From the NCBI GenBank assembly GCA_934675465.1, contig CAKUQM010000045.1, positions 1-11,702 on the forward strand: DNA of 11,702 nucleotides. The letters run 5' to 3'. The notes beneath the pieces were generated by a model. The model saw only the letters and a program-made list of their open reading frames with translations. It was not told where the DNA came from and searched no databases. Positions within the stretch are counted from its first letter, which is position 1. Each line of letters opens with the position of its first letter. This document shows positions 6,715 to 11,702 of the stretch, piece by piece. Origin of the DNA: an uncultured Erysipelotrichaceae bacterium. GTDB lineage: Bacteria > Bacillota_I > Bacilli_A > Erysipelotrichales > Erysipelotrichaceae. A program made the translations under genes and the position numbers.

Positions 6715-7405
6715 TTCCAGCTAATTTCTCTAATGCATCCTTGGCTGCATTTTTTTGAGCTTCCTTCTTGCTGCTACCAATACCAGTACCATATACAAGA
6801 CCACCAATCTTAACGGCAATCTTAAATTCTGGCTTATTACTAGGACCCTTTGCATAAACAAGCTCATAATTAATTGATTTTCTAGAATCAGCTTGTACAT
6901 ATTCTTGAAGCTTTGTCTTATAGTCAAAAGTTGTTTCATCAATTTCCTTGACAAATTCCAACATTAAATAATCAAGAAGCTTATAAGTATTCTTAATATC
7001 AGTATCCAAATAAACAGCCCCAATAAAGGCCTCAAACATATCTGAAATAACTGAATCACGATCTCTACCACCAGTCTTCTCTTCACCCTGACCAAGCTTT
7101 AAATATTTGTTTAATCCAAACTTACGAACAACCTTTGCCAAACCCTTTTCACATACAAGATTAGCTCTTCTTGTAGACATAATACCCTCTTTTAAAGGAG
7201 GATCAATGGCATAAAGTCTTTCTGCTGAATAAATTTGTAAAACAGCATCTCCCATAAATTCTAATCTTTCGTTGTCATGGCACTTACCCTTATGCTCATT
7301 AACATAAGAAGAGTGAATAAAAGCTTGTTCAATTAACTTTGAATCATTATGTACGATTCCAATGTCATCTAAAAAATCAAAAATAGTCATACAAGTATTA
7401 TACAT
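6707..7405 (-). CDS. rnc: Ribonuclease III
   Basis: This endonuclease cuts double-stranded RNA and processes rRNA precursors and structured mRNAs; it acts as a homodimer with Mg2+. The 232 residues are typical length. The catalytic domain carries the signature NERLEFMGD (45-53; E46, E49 and D53 match the E. coli E38/E41/D45 set) and DMFEAFIGAVYLD (122-134; D122 and E125). The dsRNA-binding domain spans about 161-228, ending in the KKEAQKNAAKDAL helix. The first ATG shares its A with the last base of the recG TAA stop (TAATG) and has AGGGG at 7410-7414, 4 nt upstream. A second in-frame ATG (codon 6, 7388-7390) has no ribosome site, so the first is preferred. It lies directly between recG and polC. 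Confidence 0.96.
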   Translation of the reverse strand: MYNTCMTIFDFLDDIGIVHNDSKLIEQAFIHSSYVNEHKGKCHDNERLEFMGDAVLQIYSAERLYAIDPPLKEGIMSTRRANLVCEKGLAKVVRKFGLNKYLKLGQGEEKTGGRDRDSVISDMFEAFIGAVYLDTDIKNTYKLLDYLMLEFVKEIDETTFDYKTKLQEYVQADSRKSINYELVYAKGPSNKPEFKIAVKIGGLVYGTGIGSSKKEAQKNAAKDALEKLAGNE

Positions 7406-9387
7406 TAATCCCCTACTATTGAGCCCATCACTCTTAAAACATCATCATAAAACAATTTATTTTCAACATTATCTAGATTATCCATAATCACTTTAGCATC
7501 CTCTTTACTAGCCTCAATAAAGTTAGTATCGCTAAACAAATTGCCCAAGATAAAAGTAGGCAAACCCGATTGTCTTGTACCCAAGATATCACCAGGCCCT
7601 CTTAACATTAAATCTTGTTCACTTATCTTGAAACCATCATTAGTCTTAACTAAGACTTCTAATCTTTTTAAGGTCTCAGCCTCATTACTATTAGTCAACA
7701 AGTAACAAGTTCCCTTATCATTTCCTCTTTGCACCCTACCTCTTAATTGATGAATCTGACTCAAACCAAAGCGATCACTATCATAAATAACCATCACTGT
7801 CGCATTAGGCACATTGATACCTACTTCAATTACGGTAGTAGAAACTAAAACTTGAATCTTATTATCCCTAAACTCATCAAGTATTTCATCCTTCTCTTCA
7901 CTTGTCTTCTTACCATGTAATAACGCTACCTTATAGGGCTTAAAGACATCAATTAGACTCTCATATAAGCTATTTACATCCTTGCCATTAAAACTATCAC
8001 TAGCTTCAATACTAGAAGCAACAATATAAATCTGTTTACCTAAGTCTAGTTGTCTTTTTAAATCATCGAGAATATCCACAATACTATTCTTCTTAATCAA
8101 ATAAGTATCACAGCCCTTTCTACCACTTGGCATGCTCATAACAGAGGATATATCCATATTCCCATATAAAGAAGAAGCTAAAGTACGTGGTATTGGAGTA
8201 GCTGACATCATCAACACATCAACATTATCACCTTTTTCCTTTAAAGCTCTTCTTTGTTTTACGCCAAAACGATGTTGTTCATCAGTGATAACCAAGCCCA
8301 ATTTATTAAACCCTACATCATCACTAAATAAGGCATGTGTACCAATGACTACATCTATTTCACCATCAGCCAACATTTCCTTAATCTTTTTATTCTCACT
8401 ACTACTTCCAACCAACAACTCTACTCTTAGATCCTTAAACATCTTCTTATAAGACAAGTAATGTTGTTTCGCAAGTATTTCAGTAGGAGCCATCAAAGCG
8501 CCCTGATAGCCAGCTAAATAATTGGCATATAACCCAATAAAAGCCACAATAGTCTTACCGCTACCCACTTCACCCTGTAGTAGTCTATACATTGGCCTAT
8601 CACTTCTTAAATCATTTAAGATAGCCTGGATACTACTTTTTTGATCAATCGTTAATGAATATGGTAAATCCTTAATGAATGAATTTATCTTTTCTATATC
8701 AAACACCTTGGCATCCTTAAGCACCACCTTATCATCACCATTCAATATTCCTAAAGACAAATAAAAACGTAAGAATTCATCATACTTAAGACGTGCTAAG
8801 GCCTTCTTTAATTCATTTACACCACTTGGATTATGAATACTATATAAGGCTTCATATAAATCAATTAAATGATGCTTATTAAGTAAATGCTTAGGCACTG
8901 AATCATTAACCGCTTTCACTTTCTTAAAAGTATAGTTAACTAAATTCTTGATCTCATTTTGTTTAATGCCTTCTTTAATAGAATAAACAGGTGTAATACC
9001 TAAGATTTCATTTATATCCTTGGTATAAAAATTAGAAGCTGTAACCCTATTCTTACCCTCATACTTACCAACAATTGTCAATTTATGTTCATTATTAGTA
9101 CTAACCCAAGGTCGATTAAAAATAGTTATTAATAATTCTTCTTCCTCATACAAGACTCTAAAAGAAGTCTTAGACATCTTGCCCTTGAATCTAAAGGTTG
9201 TAGGCCTAGATATTAATTCAGCCTCAAAGACTACCCTCTCTCCCTCTTTAAAATCTGCATAGTGAGTTAAATTAAATTCTTCATATTTAAAAGGATAATA
9301 ATGCAAGATATCATCGCTATCTTTTAAATCAAGACGTTTACATATATTCATCCTCTTATCTGTTAATTTAAGTTCTTCTAAATTCAT
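7405..9387 (-). CDS. recG: ATP-dependent DNA helicase RecG
   Basis: RecG reverses stalled forks and moves Holliday junctions by translocating on double-stranded DNA. It has 660 residues, slightly short of the usual 680 or so. The N-terminal wedge/OB region occupies about 1-160. The helicase core carries Walker A GEVGSGKT (272-279), DEQHRFG (369-375, the family's DE-H box), SATPIPRT (395-402), LLHGKK (489-494), STTVIEVGINVPNA (516-529) and QLRGRVQRG (547-555), then the C-terminal translocation region GPGDILGTRQSGLP (597-610). All motifs are intact. The N terminus starts close to the usual KGIG-type helix, so a few residues are missing relative to relatives. No Shine-Dalgarno is visible before ATG (see the -10-like box at 9394). 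An internal ATG at codon 13 has AAGAGG directly adjoining it, too close to favour. First gene of the recG-rnc-polC block. Confidence 0.96.
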   Translation of the reverse strand: MNLEELKLTDKRMNICKRLDLKDSDDILHYYPFKYEEFNLTHYADFKEGERVVFEAELISRPTTFRFKGKMSKTSFRVLYEEEELLITIFNRPWVSTNNEHKLTIVGKYEGKNRVTASNFYTKDINEILGITPVYSIKEGIKQNEIKNLVNYTFKKVKAVNDSVPKHLLNKHHLIDLYEALYSIHNPSGVNELKKALARLKYDEFLRFYLSLGILNGDDKVVLKDAKVFDIEKINSFIKDLPYSLTIDQKSSIQAILNDLRSDRPMYRLLQGEVGSGKTIVAFIGLYANYLAGYQGALMAPTEILAKQHYLSYKKMFKDLRVELLVGSSSENKKIKEMLADGEIDVVIGTHALFSDDVGFNKLGLVITDEQHRFGVKQRRALKEKGDNVDVLMMSATPIPRTLASSLYGNMDISSVMSMPSGRKGCDTYLIKKNSIVDILDDLKRQLDLGKQIYIVASSIEASDSFNGKDVNSLYESLIDVFKPYKVALLHGKKTSEEKDEILDEFRDNKIQVLVSTTVIEVGINVPNATVMVIYDSDRFGLSQIHQLRGRVQRGNDKGTCYLLTNSNEAETLKRLEVLVKTNDGFKISEQDLMLRGPGDILGTRQSGLPTFILGNLFSDTNFIEASKEDAKVIMDNLDNVENKLFYDDVLRVMGSIVGD

Positions 9388-9393
9388 ATCTTA

Positions 9394-9399
9394 ATTTTA
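9394..9399 (-). promoter_or_regulatory. -10-like box placed for a leaderless recG mRNA
   Basis: TAAAAT on the minus strand ends exactly six nucleotides before the recG ATG, so the expected start nucleotide is the A of ATG. The 24-nt gap between the upstream terminator's T-run and recG holds no ribosome binding site. No convincing -35 is seen at 16-18 nt. Read-through from the tRNA-Leu transcript is the alternative source of recG mRNA. Confidence 0.3.
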
Positions 9400-9411
9400 A
9401 ACCAAAACAAT

Positions 9412-9439
9412 AAAAAAATGCCCTAGCATGCTAGAACAT
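9412..9439 (-). terminator. Intrinsic terminator after tRNA-Leu
   Basis: On the minus strand, ATGTTCTAG (9439-9431), loop CATG, CTAGGGCAT (9426-9418; two G-T pairs) and then seven T ending at 9412. It separates the tRNA-Leu transcript, and any read-through from the upstream chain, from recG. Confidence 0.85.
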
Positions 9440-9451
9440 TAATTTGTTAAA

Positions 9452-9533
9452 TGGTCCCCAAAGTGGGACTTGAACCCACACTGTTTCCAACACGATTTTG
9501 AGTCGTGCGCGTCTGCCATTCCGCCATTCGGGG
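9452..9533 (-). tRNA. tRNA-Leu (anticodon CAA)
   Basis: An 82-nt cloverleaf with acceptor CCCCGAA/TTTGGGG (one G-T pair), discriminator A and encoded CCA (9452-9454). The D-arm is GCG/CGC. The anticodon stem CACGA/TCGTG encloses CTCAAAA, with CAA at 9498-9500. The T-arm is GTGGG-TTCAAGT-CCCAC. The 11-nt variable region is a short version of the class II arm expected for leucine tRNA. It decodes UUG. Confidence 0.96.
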
Positions 9534-9543
9534 ATACCTAAAT

Positions 9544-9552
9544 ATGATAACA
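9544..9552 (-). promoter_or_regulatory. Possible extended -10 promoter of tRNA-Leu
   Basis: TGT-TATCAT on the minus strand forms an extended -10. The expected start near 9537 is four nucleotides before the mature tRNA. The best -35 candidate (TGTCAA, 9568-9573, 18-nt spacer) is weak and lies within the last codons of the upstream membrane gene. Confidence 0.4.
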
Positions 9553-9554
9553 CA

Positions 9555-10061
9555 TTAATTCTGTTTTTTGACATCATAATAGATAAAAAGATGAATTAAA
9601 ATTATCACACTAAGTAAAACAAGCTCATGAATACTATAAACTCTAAAAGAATCAAAGTAATAAATAGTATCAATAAATATCGTTATAACCAATATCTTTA
9701 GACAATAATTAGATTTCTTTAAACTATAGATACGATAATTGATAATGTTTAAATAAGTAACATACAATATTAAACCCAAGGACAGGTAGGCAAATATCTC
9801 ATGCATATTAGAAAAGAAATCACCTCTTCCTTCTACATAAGGAAAAATAGACGCAACAAGAGGCGCTAATAAACACAAGATATTTTTCTTCTTTAGGATA
9901 ATAGAAGTCTTATATAAAGATAAACCTAAGACTATACTTAAACCCATCACAAAAAGGTAACCATAAAAATTACCACTCATCATTGAATAGTTATAAGTAA
10001 AGGGACCCTTTATAAAAGTAGCTAAAAATAAATATATAAGACTAATTAGATAAATAATCAT
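9555..10061 (-). CDS. Small six-helix integral membrane protein of unknown function
   Basis: I do not recognise a family. The chosen protein has 168 residues, beginning MIIYLISLIYLF. Hydrophobic segments suggest about six membrane helices, numbered from the upstream ATG two codons earlier: 3-18, 35-52, 61-77, 90-110, 121-137 and 145-164. Short basic loops (KTSIILKKKN, SLKKSN) and a basic tail VKKQN follow. There is no signal-peptide cleavage pattern, no catalytic motif and no cysteine pair. The start is taken at the second ATG because AAGGA (10068-10072) sits six nucleotides before it but touches the first ATG (10067). The upstream GNAT gene overlaps its 5' end by 20 nt, implying coupled translation. 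No terminator lies between its stop and tRNA-Leu 21 nt further on. Confidence 0.75.
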   Translation of the reverse strand: MIIYLISLIYLFLATFIKGPFTYNYSMMSGNFYGYLFVMGLSIVLGLSLYKTSIILKKKNILCLLAPLVASIFPYVEGRGDFFSNMHEIFAYLSLGLILYVTYLNIINYRIYSLKKSNYCLKILVITIFIDTIYYFDSFRVYSIHELVLLSVIILIHLFIYYDVKKQN

Positions 10062-10536
10062 AGGCATTCCTTAGATTAAAACCTGTTCTATTTAAGAAAA
10101 TCTCTCCCCTATAAGTAAAACCATTATTATAAAGACACTTAATCATGCTCTTATTTTCAGGATGAGTATCCACTCTTATATAATCATGATTCTTCTTTAC
10201 ATAATCAAAGATATACTTGGCAACACCCTTGCCCTTATATTCATTTCTTACCGCGAAACGATGAACTACCACATAATCCCTATTTGTTGACCATTCACCC
10301 TTATAAATAACATCATAAGTAGGTTCATAGTCACCCATACAAAAGATACCAATGATTAAATCATTATCTTTTACTACATATAAAGAATTATTATTAATAT
10401 CCAATTTCAATCCTTCTTCATTAGGATAACCATCCTGCCACTGGTCTATGTTTTGGCTTTTAAGATAAGCTTTAGCCTCTATTACTATTTCCATAATAGA
10501 AGCTAAATCATCAATACTAGCCTTAGTTATATTCAT
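10042..10536 (-). CDS. GNAT-family N-acetyltransferase
   Basis: A 164-residue GCN5-related acetyltransferase of unknown substrate, expected to transfer an acetyl group from acetyl-CoA to an amine. The N-terminal motif region begins MNITKASIDDLASIM, followed by IDQWQDGYP (30-38), common in this subgroup. Motif A is VVHRFAVRNEYKGKGVAKYI (90-109), with the CoA pyrophosphate-binding KGKGVA loop at 101-106. Motif B is THPENKSMIKCLYNNGF (124-140). The reading frame stays open upstream to 10608, but those residues are an out-of-frame reading of the pcrA tail. The ATG at 10534-10536 aligns with family N termini and overlaps the pcrA stop by 14 nt. The ribosome site is weak (AGAAAGAAG), which fits translational coupling to pcrA. 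Confidence 0.88.
   Translation of the reverse strand: MNITKASIDDLASIMEIVIEAKAYLKSQNIDQWQDGYPNEEGLKLDINNNSLYVVKDNDLIIGIFCMGDYEPTYDVIYKGEWSTNRDYVVVHRFAVRNEYKGKGVAKYIFDYVKKNHDYIRVDTHPENKSMIKCLYNNGFTYRGEIFLNRTGFNLRNAYDYLSN
10068..10072 (-). promoter_or_regulatory. Ribosome binding site deciding the membrane-protein start
   Basis: AAGGA lies inside the 3' end of the GNAT gene. Its distance is 0 nt to the first candidate ATG (10065-10067) and 6 nt to the second (10059-10061). Normal spacing favours the second. Confidence 0.6.
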
Positions 10537-11702
10537 TCGCAGTCTTCTTTCTAATTGAAGGATGATCAGCCTTAATAGTCTTAGTACCATGAGGATAAGA
10601 GAAGGCAACAGTCACAAAATCACCATCACATTTAACCACAACACCCTCACCAAAGATCTTATGAACAACAACATCACTCTTACGATATCTTGATGGTCTT
10701 CTAGGCGCTTCCTTTTTAGGCTCGATAGAAGAAATCTTAGTAGTAAATGGTACATCAAAGACACTTTGTTGCTTAAGAACTGGCTTATCTAAGTGCTCAA
10801 TATACTTTTCATCAACTTCATTGACAAATCTACTAGTAGTCTTAGCACTATTGACAACATATGAGAAAGATGAAGTATCCGTTAAAGTCAACTTTTCCTT
10901 AGCTCTTGTATAAGCTACATAAGCAAGTCTTCTTTCTTCTTCAACGCCCTTTTGTTCCAACATGGTACGCTCACTTGGGAAGATACCTTCTGATAAGCCA
11001 ACCACAAAGACAACTTTAAACTCAAGACCCTTGGATGCGTGAATAGTCATCAAACTAACTGAAGCTGAACCATCAGTATTAGCCTTATCAGTATATAAAG
11101 AAATCATAGAAAGATAATCAGCTAAAGTACTACCTGGATAAGTCTCTTGATAATCCTTAATATCATCAATCAAAGACTTAACATTTTCAATTCTTTCAGT
11201 CTCATTTTCCTTTTCCAACATTGAACGATAACCAGATTGTTCAAAGACATCAGTCAATACTTCCTCTAATGGTTTGCCATCTAAAGAAGACTTCCATCTT
11301 TCAACCATATCCACAAAAGACTCTAAAACGCTTTGATTCTTTGCGAATAAGCCCTGTTTAACTACCTCATACATGGAAATATTATTTTCTTTCGCAAGAG
11401 AAAAGATAGTATCAATAGACTTTTGACCAATGCCTCTTTTTGGTTGATTAATAACTCTTTGGAAAGCCAAATCATCACCAGTCACAATAAGTCTTAAGTA
11501 AGATAAGATATCTTTAACTTCCATTCTTTCGTAGAATCTGATACCACCATAGATCACATAAGGAATTCTATTCTCAATAAAAACCTTTTCCACTTCTCTT
11601 GACAAGTAGTTAGAACGATATAAGATCGCAATATCATTATATTCATAGCCCTGTTTCAACAAGCTTTGAATACAACTCACAATATAATAAGCCTCACTTG
11701 TT
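10523..11702 (-). CDS. pcrA: UvrD/PcrA-type superfamily 1 DNA helicase, C-terminal half (gene runs off the right edge)
   Basis: A 3'-5' DNA helicase used in repair, rolling-circle replication and removal of proteins from DNA. The visible 392 residues begin inside the gene; the Walker A and DExx region (about 350 residues) lies outside the window. A GTG at 11678-11680 that could be taken for a start is internal: the frame stays open to the edge and the residues before it (TSEAYYI) continue the fold. Fragment motifs: DIAILYRSN near 23-31, QRVINQPKRGIG near 81-92, TIHASKGLEF (219-228, motif V) and RRLAYVAYTRAK (257-268, motif VI). The tail after about 345 (VVHKIFGEGVVV) is the RNA-polymerase-binding Tudor-like domain typical of PcrA, which favours PcrA over Rep. 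It is the first visible gene of a chain with GNAT and the membrane protein. Confidence 0.9.
   Translation of the reverse strand, partial: TSEAYYIVSCIQSLLKQGYEYNDIAILYRSNYLSREVEKVFIENRIPYVIYGGIRFYERMEVKDILSYLRLIVTGDDLAFQRVINQPKRGIGQKSIDTIFSLAKENNISMYEVVKQGLFAKNQSVLESFVDMVERWKSSLDGKPLEEVLTDVFEQSGYRSMLEKENETERIENVKSLIDDIKDYQETYPGSTLADYLSMISLYTDKANTDGSASVSLMTIHASKGLEFKVVFVVGLSEGIFPSERTMLEQKGVEEERRLAYVAYTRAKEKLTLTDTSSFSYVVNSAKTTSRFVNEVDEKYIEHLDKPVLKQQSVFDVPFTTKISSIEPKKEAPRRPSRYRKSDVVVHKIFGEGVVVKCDGDFVTVAFSYPHGTKTIKADHPSIRKKTANEYN

Noticed and set aside
6730..6954. 74-codon minus-strand open frame inside rnc
   Set aside because: Alternate-frame shadow of the RNase III dsRNA-binding domain.
8132..8452. 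106-codon plus-strand open frame
   Set aside because: Antisense shadow of the recG helicase core, which is intact with all its motifs; no ribosome site.
10537..10608. 24-residue N-terminal extension of the GNAT protein
   Set aside because: The extension is an out-of-frame reading of the pcrA C terminus; the family N terminus begins at the ATG ending at 10536.
11678..11680. GTG as start of the helicase gene
   Set aside because: The frame continues to the window edge and the ATPase half of the helicase must lie upstream, so this is an internal valine codon.
1..11702. Mobile elements, CRISPR arrays or a defence island
   Set aside because: No transposase, integrase, direct-repeat array, attachment-site duplication or toxin/defence domain was seen; gene content is housekeeping. 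Both tRNA genes are intact without a repeated 3' end nearby.

Overview
The window comes from an AT-rich, low-GC Gram-positive bacterium. The main evidence is a PolC-type replicative polymerase (fused proofreading exonuclease, about 1475 residues), a PcrA-type helicase with its C-terminal Tudor-like domain, and AAGGAG-type ribosome binding sites. Base composition and gene order would suit Erysipelotrichia or a neighbouring Firmicutes class, but that placement is an inference. Every protein gene is on the minus strand. The only plus-strand genes are tRNA-Trp and a candidate small RNA.

Layout, left to right. Positions 1-313 hold the start of a uridine phosphorylase gene (udp) that runs off the left edge. 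Its promoter stands back to back with the promoter of tRNA-Trp(CCA) at 399-472, which ends in its own terminator. Positions 513-770 hold no protein gene: there is a GC-rich hairpin (521-551) and a strongly structured minus-strand stretch (624-750) ending in a clear intrinsic terminator. That stretch is either the 3' UTR of gdhA or a separate small RNA. gdhA (NADP-type glutamate dehydrogenase) occupies 771-2090. The gap 2091-2286 carries its TTGAAA-17-TATAAT promoter, a cre-like inverted repeat just upstream, a divergent plus-strand promoter leading into a roughly 49-nt terminator-ended small RNA candidate, and a palindromic terminator that begins inside the polC stop codon.

Positions 2287-9387 are a tight three-gene DNA/RNA maintenance block transcribed recG -> rnc -> polC, with overlaps of 3 nt and 8 nt: branched-DNA helicase, RNase III, and the replicative polymerase alpha subunit. 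recG lacks a visible Shine-Dalgarno sequence and has a -10-like box placed as expected for a leaderless mRNA. Upstream lie a terminator, tRNA-Leu(CAA) at 9452-9533, and a second overlapping chain transcribed pcrA (partial) -> GNAT acetyltransferase -> six-helix membrane protein. That chain runs into tRNA-Leu with no terminator visible between them.

Overall this is mostly housekeeping chromosome (replication, repair, RNA processing, nitrogen and nucleoside metabolism). I see no phage, transposon, CRISPR or defence system. The points most worth a second look are the two non-coding candidates flanking gdhA and the recG-rnc-polC arrangement.
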